A stretch of 64,000 nucleotides of DNA from Micromonospora citrea (lineage in GTDB: Bacteria; Actinomycetota; Actinomycetes; Mycobacteriales; Micromonosporaceae): NCBI RefSeq assembly GCF_900090315.1, contig NZ_FMHZ01000002.1:3264501-3328500 (forward strand), read 5' to 3'. The position numbers were made by a program, and so were the translations under genes. Positions 52,276-62,175 of the stretch are shown here, in pieces. The notes under the pieces were generated by a model. The model did no database searches. It was not told the DNA's origin and saw only the letters and a list, made by a program, of their open reading frames with translations. Positions within the stretch are counted from its first letter, which is position 1, and the number at the start of each line of letters is the position of its first letter.

Positions 52276-53526
52276 TCAGCCCGGAATCGTGATCCGGCCC
52301 TCGGCGGCGGTGGAGGCGATGTCGGTGCGGTGGTGCGAGCCGGGCAGGTCGACGCCGCGTACCAGCTCGTAGGCGGCCTCGCGCGCGGCGGCCAGGTCGG
52401 GGCCGGTGGCCGTACCGCAGAGGACCCGGCCCCCGGCGGAGAGCAACGCGCCGTCGGCGGCCCGCCGCGCGGTGCCCGCGTGGATGACGCCCGGGCGCTC
52501 GGCCCCGGAGATCACGTCGCCGGTACGCGGGGCGGCCGGGTAGCCCTCGGCGGCGACCACGACCGTGACGGCCGCCCCGTCGCGCCAACGCAGCGGCGGG
52601 TGCGCGGCCAGCGTGCCGGTGGCGGCGGCGTGCAGCAGCCCGGCGAGCGGGGTCTCCAGCAGCGCGAGCACCACCTGCGTCTCCGGGTCGCCGAAGCGGG
52701 CGTTGAACTCGATCACCCGGGGGCCGTCGGCGGTGATCGCCAGCCCGACGTAGAGCAGGCCCGCGAACGGCGTGCCGCGGCGCGCCATCTCGGCCAGGGT
52801 CGGGTGGACGACGTCGCGCATGACCTCGTCGACCAGGCCGGGCGGCGCCCAGGGCAGCGGCGCGTACGCCCCCATGCCGCCGGTGTTCGGGCCGGTGTCG
52901 CCGTCGCCGACCCGCTTGAAGTCCTGCGCCGGCAGCAGCGGCACCGCCGCCTCGCCGTCGGTGACCACGAAGAGGGAGACCTCCGGGCCGGCCAGGTATT
53001 CCTCGACGACGACCCGGCCGCACTCCTCTGCGTGCCGCAGCGCGGCGGCGCGGTCGTCGGTCACCACGACGCCCTTGCCGGCGGCGAGCCCGTCGTTCTT
53101 CACCACGTACGGCGCGCCGAACTCGTCCAGCGCCCGGCCGGTGCTCTCCGCGTCCGTGCAGGTGTACGCGCGGGCGGTCGGCACGCCGGCGGCGGTCATC
53201 ACGTCCTTGGCGAACGCCTTCGAGCCCTCCAGCCGGGCCGCCTCCGCCGACGGCCCGAAGGCGGCGATCCCCTTGGCGCGTACGGCATCCGCGACCCCGG
53301 CCACCAGCGGCGCCTCGGGCCCGATCACCACCAGGTCGGCCCCGGTCTCCACCGCCAGCGCGGCGACGGCCGCCGGATCGCATGGATCGACGGCCCGCAC
53401 CGAGGCGACCGAGGCGATGCCGGGATTACCCGGTGCCGCGATCAACTGCTCGACGGCCGGATCCGCAGCCAGCCCGAGCGCGAGCGCATGCTCCCGCCCC
53501 CCACCACCAAGAAGAAGTACCCGCAC
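52276..53526 (-). CDS. purD: Phosphoribosylamine-glycine ligase (GAR synthetase)
   Basis: Second purine step: phosphoribosylamine plus glycine and ATP gives GAR. The 416-residue ATP-grasp enzyme has [53 protein letters not shown] and [16 protein letters not shown] 53526 lies 30 bp from the palindromic element copy 2, so its promoter must either contain or lie near that repeat. Confidence 0.95.
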   Translation of the reverse strand: MRVLLLGGGGREHALALGLAADPAVEQLIAAPGNPGIASVASVRAVDPCDPAAVAALAVETGADLVVIGPEAPLVAGVADAVRAKGIAAFGPSAEAARLEGSKAFAKDVMTAAGVPTARAYTCTDAESTGRALDEFGAPYVVKNDGLAAGKGVVVTDDRAAALRHAEECGRVVVEEYLAGPEVSLFVVTDGEAAVPLLPAQDFKRVGDGDTGPNTGGMGAYAPLPWAPPGLVDEVMRDVVHPTLAEMARRGTPFAGLLYVGLAITADGPRVIEFNARFGDPETQVVLALLETPLAGLLHAAATGTLAAHPPLRWRDGAAVTVVVAAEGYPAAPRTGDVISGAERPGVIHAGTARRAADGALLSAGGRVLCGTATGPDLAAAREAAYELVRGVDLPGSHHRTDIASTAAEGRITIPG

Positions 53527-53555
53527 GCCCGCATCCTACTGACCCCTCCCCCCGG

Positions 53556-53624
53556 CCTCGTTGATCATGGCGTTAGCGGCACTGATCGCGATCAACTTCG
53601 CCGCTAACGCCATGATCAACGAGG
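53556..53624. repeat. Palindromic repeat element, copy 2
   Basis: Perfect 25-bp inverted repeat (53556-53580 and 53600-53624) with a 19-nt spacer containing the palindrome TGATCGCGATCA. Core arm begins GTTGATCATGGCGTTAGCGG. It lies between purD and the AbiEi/DUF559-like gene; copy 3 is on that gene's other side. Confidence 0.95.
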
Positions 53625-53672
53625 TGACGGGGCGGGGAGGGTGAGAGGGGGGTGGGAGGGGTGGGTTCGTGG

Positions 53673-54650
53673 TCAGCGGCGGTGGGAGGCGGCGATGGCG
53701 TTGCGGACGGTCCAGGGGATGTAGCCGGGGTCCAGGGTGTCGGCCCAGGTGAAGCGGAGGACGGTCCACCCGGCGTTGAGCAGGCGGTTCTGTCGGCGCC
53801 GGTCGGCGAAGATCGCCTCGGGGCTGCCGTGCGGCCCTCGGCCGTCGGCTTCGGCGATCACCCTCGGGCCACGCCAACCCAGGTCACCGACACCGAGCAG
53901 GTAGCCGTCGTCGTCCCGTACCGGTAGCTGGAGGACGTCCGGAGGCACTCTGCCGTCGACGCAACGCAGCCGGGTACGGGTCTCGAGCGGAGACTGCGCG
54001 CGGCCGTCCGCCTCCGCGAGGTAGCCGCGTGCGGCCACCGCTCCCCGCCGGCGCCGCAACAGGCGCGGCATGGACAACAGGTCGTCCTCCGTGATCAACC
54101 GGCGGCACAGCGCCGAGTCCAGCACCGAGACCGCCGGGTACCGGCCGACACGCCGGATCACCTCGGCCACGGTACGCAGCGGACACGTGACCGCCATACC
54201 GTCGACGCGGACGACCGAGGCCGCCGGGTGTTCCAGTTGGTGGAGCACCAGGCCGGGGTGTCGGACCCGCTCCCGCCTCGCGGCGGCACCGGGCAGCGCC
54301 ACGTGGATCTCGTCGCTGGGCGGCAGCCCGGCGATGCCGTGAAGCTCAGCGGCCGTGCCGAGGACCGCGTGCGCATGCGGACCCAGCGAGAGCAGAGCCG
54401 CCCGGATCCGTCGCCGCCGAACGGCCGGCACGTCAGGGCCGACGACGGCGGCGCGTCCGTCCGGCGACTCCCCGCCCGCCCCACCGCCGACCAGGTAGAC
54501 GGTTCGGGCGACCCGTCGCCAGCGGCCGAACGTGACCAGGTTGTCGATCTCATGCCGCCCGAACCCGATCCTCAGCGCCTGGACCCGGGTGACCAACCCG
54601 TCCTGCCCGCCAGCAATCCGCCGCAGCTCCGTCGTACGATCCACGACCAC
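53673..54650 (-). CDS. AbiEi-like N-domain plus DUF559 (Vsr-type nuclease fold) protein
   Basis: A protein of about 325 residues. The N-terminal part (TTELRRIAGGQDGLVTRVQALRIGFGRHEID and RVARTVYLV) is the winged-helix AbiEi-like domain. The C-terminal part is DUF559: SPLETRTRLR, then GDLGWRGPRVIAEADGRGPHG and WTVLRFTWADTL, giving an Asp-x8-ExD-type motif of PD-(D/E)xK/Vsr-fold nucleases. Toxin genes of AbiE type are not adjacent. Many actinobacteria carry such solitary genes, role unknown. GTG 54650 is one of several starts (54695, 54644). It is bracketed by two near-identical palindromic repeats. Confidence 0.75.
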   Translation of the reverse strand: MVVDRTTELRRIAGGQDGLVTRVQALRIGFGRHEIDNLVTFGRWRRVARTVYLVGGGAGGESPDGRAAVVGPDVPAVRRRRIRAALLSLGPHAHAVLGTAAELHGIAGLPPSDEIHVALPGAAARRERVRHPGLVLHQLEHPAASVVRVDGMAVTCPLRTVAEVIRRVGRYPAVSVLDSALCRRLITEDDLLSMPRLLRRRRGAVAARGYLAEADGRAQSPLETRTRLRCVDGRVPPDVLQLPVRDDDGYLLGVGDLGWRGPRVIAEADGRGPHGSPEAIFADRRRQNRLLNAGWTVLRFTWADTLDPGYIPWTVRNAIAASHRR

Positions 54651-54752
54651 CCACCCTGGCCCACCCCGCCCTGTCCCGCTCCCCCCTGTGGACAACCACC
54701 CCCGGCCCCTGTGGACAACCGCCCCAGCTCCCGTTGATCACCGCCCCCAGCT

Positions 54753-54819
54753 CCCGTTGATCATGGCGTTAGCGGCACTGATCGCGATCAACTTCGCCGC
54801 TAACGCCATGATCAACGGG
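54753..54819. repeat. Palindromic repeat element, copy 3
   Basis: Perfect 24-bp inverted repeat (54753-54776, 54796-54819) with the same 19-nt spacer as copy 2 (identical in sequence). Outermost bases are CCCG/CGGG here against CTCG/CGAG in copy 2. A partial left arm (CTCCCGTTGATCA) sits 24 bp upstream at 54729. Confidence 0.95.
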
Positions 54820-54892
54820 GTGGGTCCGGGGTGGGTCCGGGGTGGGTCCGGGCGGGGTGGGGGTGGGGGTGGGGGTGGGGGCGCGGGGGTGG

Positions 54893-56245
<1,353 letters not shown>

Positions 56246-56305
56246 CTAACAAGTAGTGACGGCGCGGCCGGCAGGGGTCACGTCGAGAGGCAGGAGGCCG
56301 TTTCC

Positions 56306-57451
56306 GTGTACGACGTGGTGCTGCTCACCCTCGGCTCGGAGCGCGACGCGCCCGGCGGGGCCTGCGGCAGCGGCGGTGGCTGCTGCGGCGGTGCGACGGC
56401 GCCCGGGGCCGACGCCGGAACGGACGTCACCGACGGCGCGACGCCCGACGCCGGAACGGACGTCACCGACGGCGCGACGCCCGACGCCGGAGCACCCGGT
56501 GCGGCGCACACCTGCGCGGCGGACGTCTGCGGCACCGATGCCTGCGCGAGCGACGGCGCCCGGGCCGGGGAGCGCTGCGACACCCCCCGGGTGCCGGTGC
56601 TGGCCTGCGCGGACGCGCTCACCGCCCGGGGCGCCCGGGTGGAGACGGTCACTGCCCGTTCGGACGCCGAGATCGACGAGGTGCTCGCCCGCTTCGACGG
56701 GCCGCCCCGCCCCGACGGCCTCGCCTGGCCCGACCCGGACTCCAAGGTCCGGCTCGTCGTGGCGGCGGCGAGCGACGCCCAGTTGCGCGCCGTCGTGCGC
56801 CGGCTCGTCCGGCGGTACGCCCCACCGCCCAGCCGCCGCCCCGACGACCTGCCCGGCAACCGGACGGTGCCGGACCTGCCCCCGATCGGCGTACTCCCGC
56901 TCGATCCGGCCAGGAGCACGACGCACCGTGACCTGGCGGCGCAGCTCGGGCTGCCCCGCGACCCGGCGGCGGTGGCCGCCGCGGTGCTGGACGGCACCCC
57001 CCGCCGGCTGGACCTGCTGCGCAACGACGGCGGCTCGGTGACCCTGGACGGCGCACTGATCGGCGCCGCCGACGACGGCGGCCGGCCCCTGCACTGGCGG
57101 GGACGCGTCGAGGTGGACGACGCCGTCCTCTCCGACGGCGACGAACCGATCATGGCCTGCGCGATCGGCAACGCGGGCGGCTACGCCCGGCTGGACGACG
57201 TGGCGCTGCTCAGCCCGCCGGATCCGACCGACGGGCGGGTCGAGGTGGCGGTCGCGGTGCCGGTGGTCACCCGGTCGACGTTCGGCCGTAAGCGGGTGCG
57301 GCTGGAGGTACGCCGGGCCCGCGGGCGGGCTGTCTCCGTGCTCCCCCGGGACGAGAAGCTTCCGTACCTCGACGACGGTGTCGAGGGCGAACTGAACCGA
57401 AAGCGGTCCTGGTGGACCGAGCCAGGCGCCTGGGCGATCTGGGCGGGCTGA
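56306..57451 (+). CDS. Diacylglycerol-kinase-like protein with Cys-rich N-domain and lost catalytic motif
   Basis: A 381-residue protein. After YDVVLLTLGSE a Gly/Cys-rich segment follows (GACGSGGGCCGG and CAADVCGTDAC), interrupted by a duplicated 12-residue word (TDVTDGATPDAG). The rest resembles a DAGK/YegS fold: RLVVAAASDAQLRAVVRRL where GGDGT is expected, PPIGVLPLDPARSTTHRDLA in place of PLGTxNDFA, and a strand-rich end (DEPIMACAIGNAGGYARLDD). The catalytic GGDGT and PLGT motifs are absent, so a kinase reaction is unlikely. GTG 56306 has a GGCAGGAGG Shine-Dalgarno. Divergent from purA. Confidence 0.65.
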   Translation: MYDVVLLTLGSERDAPGGACGSGGGCCGGATAPGADAGTDVTDGATPDAGTDVTDGATPDAGAPGAAHTCAADVCGTDACASDGARAGERCDTPRVPVLACADALTARGARVETVTARSDAEIDEVLARFDGPPRPDGLAWPDPDSKVRLVVAAASDAQLRAVVRRLVRRYAPPPSRRPDDLPGNRTVPDLPPIGVLPLDPARSTTHRDLAAQLGLPRDPAAVAAAVLDGTPRRLDLLRNDGGSVTLDGALIGAADDGGRPLHWRGRVEVDDAVLSDGDEPIMACAIGNAGGYARLDDVALLSPPDPTDGRVEVAVAVPVVTRSTFGRKRVRLEVRRARGRAVSVLPRDEKLPYLDDGVEGELNRKRSWWTEPGAWAIWAG

Positions 57452-57528
57452 CCTCGACGTCCCCTCGCGGCACCCCGCCCCCGTTCGGCCCGTGGGCCTA
57501 TCCTCGGCAGGAGGAATGGGGAGGAACC

Positions 57529-59766
57529 GTGGTGGACAACAACGCCGACCGGGCCCACGTGCCCGGCCAGCAGCCAGTGCCGGAGCGGGACATCGAACCA
57601 CTCTGGCCACCGGACCAGATCGACGGCGGGTCGGGCGTCGGCACGCCGCGGTGGGCCGCGGACCCGTCGACCGGCGCACCGCCGCCCGCCGCCCCGCCTC
57701 CGGTTCCCCACCCGGCGACCGGTCAGTCACCGGCCGCGCCGCCCTCGCCCGCCGACTACCCGTCGCTCACCGGCGGGGTGCCCGCTCCCAGCGGTTGGGC
57801 GATGTCCGGCCAGCCCGGCGGTCCGTCCTGGGCTCCCACCCCGCCCGCGCAGGGCTGGACGCCCCCGGTGGTGCACACACCACCGAACCCGGCGATCAAA
57901 CCGACGGTCCCGCCCGAAGCCGGCCCGGGCGCCCGGCCGACCACCGACACCGGCGGCACGCCGGCCGGCGCGGCCGGTACATCGGACACCGCGACGGGTG
58001 GCACGCCGCCAGCGGTGCCGGCGCCCCGGGTCGACCTCGAACTGCCCTTCACCCTCGACCAGCCGGCCACGGCCGGACCGGCCCCGGTTCTCCCGTCGGC
58101 CAGGCCCACGCCGGGTCCCGACGCGTTTCCCGCCGGCGGTGGCGACCCGGCGGACCGCACGTCGCAGGGCGCGCGCCCGGACGCCGACGGCTCGGCGCCC
58201 GCTCCGGACGAGACCGTTCCGTCCTGGACCAACGGCACCACCACGCCGGGCACCTCGTCCTCGGCCAGCGGCAGGGCTGCGGTCGGCGGCTCTGCGCCAA
58301 CCACCGCCAGCGGCAGGGCTGCGGTCGGCGGCCCGCGCGGGGCCGAATCGCCATGGGCCCAGCCACCGCAACGGACCGGGGCGGCCGGCGCGGAGCCGAC
58401 CACCGGCTCGACGACTCCGGCCACGGGCGGCTCGGGGCCGGCGCGGCAGGGGACCGGCCCGGAGACACCGCAGGCGTCCGGCGGTGTGCCGCCGCAGTTC
58501 AGCCCGGCGCCGCCGCAACAGGCCGTACCGCCGCAGGCCGTCCCGGCACCGCCGCAACAGGCCGTACCGCCGCAGGCCGTCCCGGCACCGCCGCAACAGG
58601 CCGTACCGCCGCAGGCCGTCCCGGCACCGCCGCAACAGGCCGTACCGCCGCAGGCCGTTTCGGCACCGCCGCAGCTCGGACCGTACCCACCGCAGCCTGG
58701 GCCGTACCCACCGCAGCCCGGCTGGTACCCGCCGCCCGGGCAGCCGGGGGGCACGCCGGCACCGCCGCAGGCGTACCAGCCGACGGCGGGTGTGACCCAG
58801 CCGCTGACCGCCTACCCGGACGCGACCTGGCGTCCCGAGGCCGCCGCGCCGCCGACCGCCGAGGACTTCGCCCGGCGCCGGCAGGTCCGCCCGGCCGACC
58901 CGGTCGCCAGCATGGGCGTACGGGCGGTGGCCAACAAGATGGGGCTGCGGCTCCCACCGGGACGGCACGAGCAGGAACTCAGGCGGGACATCGAGATGGT
59001 CCGCCGCAACTTCGGCGGCCTGCGTCAGGTGACCGTGGTCAACCCGAAGGGTGGCGCCGGCAAGACGGTAGCCATCCTGCTGCTCGCCATGACCTTCGGT
59101 CAGAAGCGCGGCGGCTACGTGCTGGCCTGGGACAACAACGAGACCCAGGGCACCCTGGGCATGCGCGCACAGCAGGACTTCCACGCCCGTACGGTCCGCG
59201 ACATGCTGCGAGACCTGGGCCAGTTCCAGGGGCACGGGCGGGTCGGCGACCTGTCGCAGTACGTCCGGTCGCAGGGCGAGGGGATGTTCGACGTTCTCGC
59301 CTCCGACGAGTCGGCGACCGGCGGCGAGATGCTCACCGCCGCCGCGTTCGCCGAGATCCGCGAGGTGGTGAGCCGGTTCTACAAGCTGATCTTCGTGGAC
59401 ACCGGCAACAACGTGCGCGCCCAGAACTGGCAGGCCGCGATGGACGCCACCGACCAGTTGGTGGTCACCATGTCGGCACGGAACGACTCGGCGGAGACGG
59501 CCGCCCGGATGCTGGACCACCTGGAGCAGAGCGGCCGGCAGCGGCTGGTCCGGCAGGCGGTCACCGTGGTCTCCATGCCCCCGTCGCGCAAGGAGATCGA
59601 CCTGCCGGCGATCCAGGAGCACTTCGCGGCCCGGACGCGGGCGGTGCTGCTCGCGCCGTACGAGCGGCTCATCGACACCGGCGAGCCGATCCGCTACGCG
59701 GCCCTCTCCTCGGCCACCCGGGACGCCTGGCTGAAGATCGCCGCCGCCGTCGCCGAGGGGCTGTAG
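57529..59766 (+). CDS. ParA/MinD-type ATPase with long Pro-rich N-terminus (EspI-like)
   Basis: A 745-residue protein. Residues about 1-480 are disordered, rich in Pro, Ala, Gly, Thr and Gln, with four 13-residue PPQQAVPPQAVPA repeats (58510-58665). Residues about 500-745 form a ParA/MinD ATPase: deviant Walker A VVNPKGGAGKTVAIL, DNNETQGTLG, and LIFVDTGNNVRAQNW (Walker B). This domain order resembles mycobacterial EspI and actinobacterial SCO5717-like proteins. No type VII secretion gene is nearby. GTG 57529 has GGGGAGGAA upstream; the upstream frame is not coding-like. Confidence 0.85.
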   Translation: MVDNNADRAHVPGQQPVPERDIEPLWPPDQIDGGSGVGTPRWAADPSTGAPPPAAPPPVPHPATGQSPAAPPSPADYPSLTGGVPAPSGWAMSGQPGGPSWAPTPPAQGWTPPVVHTPPNPAIKPTVPPEAGPGARPTTDTGGTPAGAAGTSDTATGGTPPAVPAPRVDLELPFTLDQPATAGPAPVLPSARPTPGPDAFPAGGGDPADRTSQGARPDADGSAPAPDETVPSWTNGTTTPGTSSSASGRAAVGGSAPTTASGRAAVGGPRGAESPWAQPPQRTGAAGAEPTTGSTTPATGGSGPARQGTGPETPQASGGVPPQFSPAPPQQAVPPQAVPAPPQQAVPPQAVPAPPQQAVPPQAVPAPPQQAVPPQAVSAPPQLGPYPPQPGPYPPQPGWYPPPGQPGGTPAPPQAYQPTAGVTQPLTAYPDATWRPEAAAPPTAEDFARRRQVRPADPVASMGVRAVANKMGLRLPPGRHEQELRRDIEMVRRNFGGLRQVTVVNPKGGAGKTVAILLLAMTFGQKRGGYVLAWDNNETQGTLGMRAQQDFHARTVRDMLRDLGQFQGHGRVGDLSQYVRSQGEGMFDVLASDESATGGEMLTAAAFAEIREVVSRFYKLIFVDTGNNVRAQNWQAAMDATDQLVVTMSARNDSAETAARMLDHLEQSGRQRLVRQAVTVVSMPPSRKEIDLPAIQEHFAARTRAVLLAPYERLIDTGEPIRYAALSSATRDAWLKIAAAVAEGL
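58510..58665 (+). repeat. 39-bp in-frame tandem repeat (four copies) in the ParA/EspI-like gene
   Basis: Units begin CCGCCGCAACAGGCC at 58510, 58549, 58588 and 58627, each 39 bp, encoding PPQQAVPPQAVPA. The last copy has one substitution (TTTCG for CCCGG, giving Ser). Confidence 0.95.
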
Positions 59767-59778
59767 GGGCCCGGACAC

Positions 59779-59812
59779 GCCGTCGGCCGGCCCGGTCGGG
59801 CCGGCCGACGGC
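59779..59812. terminator. Bidirectional hairpin between convergent genes
   Basis: Fifteen-base perfect arms (59779-59793, 59798-59812), 4-nt loop, 12 bp after the ATPase stop. Confidence 0.8.
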
Positions 59813-59818
59813 TCGTGC

Positions 59819-60247
59819 TCAGTTGCTCGCCAGCGCGTCCGCGGCGGCCGGGTCGCAGTCCCGGAGGAACTGGGCGCAGCGGGCCGCCTCGTCCGCCTCG
59901 CCGATCTCGTCGGCGGCGCGGGACAGCACGTAGAGGCAGCGCAGGAAGCCCCGGTTCGGCTCGTGCGACCACGGCACCGGGCCGTGCCCCTTCCAGCCGT
60001 TGCGGCGCAGCTGGTCCAGCCCCCGGTGGTAGCCGGTGCGCGCGTAGGCGTACGCCGGGACGACCTGGCCCGCGGCGAGGGCCCGGGCCGCCAGCGCGCC
60101 CCAGCCTGCGCTGTAGGTCGGGAAGCGCGCCGCCACCTCGGCGTACGCCTCGTCGCTGCCGGCCTGCTCGGCGGCGGCCAGCGCGGCGTCGGCCTCGTCG
60201 TGCGCGGGGAGGAGGGTGGCCGGTGGTTCCGGCAACAGGTTCTGCAT
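59819..60247 (-). CDS. DUF3151-family protein
   Basis: A 142-residue cytosolic protein. Family pattern: NLLPEPPATLLP at the start, EVAARFPTYSAGWGALAARAL, AYAYARTGYHRGLDQLRRNGWKG, and WSHEPNRGFLRCLYVLSRAADEIGE. DUF3151 genes usually accompany class II aldolase in actinobacteria, as here with fba at 62176. It looks like a small helical repeat (TPR-like) protein. ATG 60247 is used. Function unknown. Confidence 0.85.
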   Translation of the reverse strand: MQNLLPEPPATLLPAHDEADAALAAAEQAGSDEAYAEVAARFPTYSAGWGALAARALAAGQVVPAYAYARTGYHRGLDQLRRNGWKGHGPVPWSHEPNRGFLRCLYVLSRAADEIGEADEAARCAQFLRDCDPAAADALASN

Positions 60248-60820
60248 CGTCCCATTCAACCCGCTTCGCCCGCGACCGCGCGAGGGGGTTGGGCGAGCCG
60301 GTTGACTGAACGGCTGAGGAGTTGGTCACGCCTGCGGCCTATGCCACCCCGGGATATTTTCCATTACAACTATTGGTCCGGAGCCTCCCCAGGACCGGGT
60401 CACGCAGGAGCTCGGTGGCTGCGCCGCCGGGCTCCTGTCCGTCTCGGGAGAGGCCGGCGCGATCCCGGGTCGGCGGCCCGGTGCGGCCGCGACGACCGGC
60501 ACCGTCGCCGCGCCCGCACCGCCCGCCGCCGATCCGGGCCCGTCGACCGCCGTCCGCCGACCCGGCGCGGGTCGGCCGGGGCGCGGCCGGCCGGGCGCGG
60601 CGCTTGCCGGCACGGATCTGCCCGGCACGGCCGACACGGTACGGCCGGGCGCGGCGCTTGCCGGCACAGATCTGCCCGGCACGGCCGACACGGTACGGTC
60701 GGCCGGACGCGGTGCCTGCCCGGTGCGGGTCTGCCCGGTGCGGCCCGGCGCGGGTCGGTCGGGAGGCCGCCGACAGCACGGAAGCCCCGCAGGTTTGGCC
60801 GGTTGCCCGGGCGGGGCAGG
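60248..60820. other. 573-bp gene-free region before the LOG-family gene
   Basis: No convincing gene. An AT-rich patch (60351-60380, GGGATATTTTCCATTACAACTATTGG-like) is unusual for this GC content and may be a promoter or a decayed junction. Then comes a GC-rich stretch and the 54-bp repeat (60589-60770). Confidence 0.6.
60589..60770. repeat. 54-bp tandem repeat (two near-perfect copies plus a degenerate third)
   Basis: Units begin GGCCGGGCGCGG at 60589 and 60643 and are almost identical; a third (from about 60701) has diverged. They lie between the DUF3151 and LOG-family genes. Confidence 0.85.
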
Positions 60821-62107
60821 ATGGCGAGGGTGCCGACCCCACCTCCCGCGGACGTCATCGAGCCGCACACCTGCACCGACGAGATCGAGACGCGCGCCGA
60901 GTTCGACCGGCGGCTGGCCACGGGCAGCCTGGTCGGGCTGACCGTGCAGGGGCTGCGGCTCGACCTCGCCCCCGTCCCCGACCTGACCGGCACCGAGGTG
61001 GCCGGCACCCTCTTCGTCGGGTGCCGCTTCGCCTCCCGGGAGGTCGGCGCCGACCTGGTCCGGCGCGGCGCCAACGTGGTGCCGCCGTTCTCCGGGCTGC
61101 CCTACCCGACCCAGCCGTCGCACCTCTACACCCCGGAGGAACTGTCCGCCGGATTCGCCGAGGGCGGCTTCGCCGGAATGTACGACACCCGGGTGTACGA
61201 GCACTTCCGCGCGCACGGCGGGGCGCTGCCGGAGGTCAAGGAGGCGCTCGGCCAGCGGCTGCACGACCACGGCGTGGACAACGCGCTCGCCGACGCCACC
61301 CGCGCCTGGCTGGCCACCCACGGGCCGCAGTCGGTGGTCGGCGTCATGGGCGGGCACGCGGTGCCGCGCGGCAGCGTGCCGTACCGGATGGCGGCGGTGC
61401 TGGGCTGGGAGCTGGCCCGGGCCGACCGGCTGGTGGTGACCGGCGGCGGGCCCGGGGTGATGGAGGCCGCCAACCTCGGCGCCTTCCTGGCGCTGCGGCC
61501 GGCCGAGGACCTGGACGCGGCGATCGACCTGCTCGCCGAGGCGCCGGACTTCACCGACCACGACCGTTACACGGCGGCGGCGCTGCGGGTGCGGGAGCGC
61601 TACGGCCGGCCGGTGCCGCCGCCCCGGCCCCGCGCCGCCGACCCCGCGAGCGTGTCCCGAGTCGACCCGGCCAGCGTGTCCCGCGTCGACTCGGCCGCCC
61701 TGGCCGGCGGCGAGGCGGACTGGGCGCGCACCGGCGGGCTCGCCATCCCCACCTGGCTCTACGGGCACGAACCGGCGAACCTCTTCGCGGGCCGGATCGC
61801 CAAGTACTTCTCCAACGCCATCCGGGAGGACACCATCCTGCGGCTGGCCCGGGGCGGGATCGTCTTCGCGCCCGGCCGCGCCGGCACCGTGCAGGAGGTG
61901 TTCCAGGCGGCCACGAAGACGTACTACGGCACCGACGGGGCCAGCGGCGCGTACGTCTTCCTGGACCGTGCGTACTGGACGCACGAGCTGCCGGTGGAGG
62001 CGCTGCTGCGGCCGCTGCTGGGCGCCTCGCCGTTCGGCGACCTGTCGACGACCGTGCACCTCACCGACGACGTGCACGAGGCCGTCCGGGTGCTCACCGC
62101 GGCCTGA
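60821..62107 (+). CDS. LOG-family (lysine-decarboxylase-like Rossmann) protein
   Basis: A 428-residue protein of the LOG superfamily, members of which release cytokinin bases from nucleotides in plants and pathogens, but also occur in bacteria as general nucleotide phosphoribohydrolases. The N-terminal about 150 residues are an extra domain. The LOG domain has SVVGVMGGHAVPRG, VVTGGGPGVMEAANLGAF and, in place of PGGxGTxxE, PGRAGTVQEVF, so one glycine is Arg. A Pro/Val/Ser insertion (PASVSRVD twice) lies in the middle. ATG 60821 is adjacent to GGGGCAGG. Confidence 0.75.
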   Translation: MARVPTPPPADVIEPHTCTDEIETRAEFDRRLATGSLVGLTVQGLRLDLAPVPDLTGTEVAGTLFVGCRFASREVGADLVRRGANVVPPFSGLPYPTQPSHLYTPEELSAGFAEGGFAGMYDTRVYEHFRAHGGALPEVKEALGQRLHDHGVDNALADATRAWLATHGPQSVVGVMGGHAVPRGSVPYRMAAVLGWELARADRLVVTGGGPGVMEAANLGAFLALRPAEDLDAAIDLLAEAPDFTDHDRYTAAALRVRERYGRPVPPPRPRAADPASVSRVDPASVSRVDSAALAGGEADWARTGGLAIPTWLYGHEPANLFAGRIAKYFSNAIREDTILRLARGGIVFAPGRAGTVQEVFQAATKTYYGTDGASGAYVFLDRAYWTHELPVEALLRPLLGASPFGDLSTTVHLTDDVHEAVRVLTAA

Positions 62108-62122
62108 CCGGCACCGGACACG

Positions 62123-62157
62123 CCGACGGCCGGCCCCACGCGGGGACCGGCCGTCGG
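62123..62157. terminator. Bidirectional hairpin between LOG-family gene and fba
   Basis: Eleven-base perfect arms (62123-62133, 62147-62157) with additional CCCC/GGGG pairing inside the loop, between convergent stops at 62107 and 62176. Confidence 0.85.
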
Positions 62158-62175
62158 GCGGTACGCGTCAGCGCG

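Noticed and set aside
53673..54650. AbiE-type toxin-antitoxin pair
   Set aside because: Only the AbiEi-like/DUF559 gene is present; neighbours are purine genes and palindromes, with no AbiEii-type nucleotidyltransferase.
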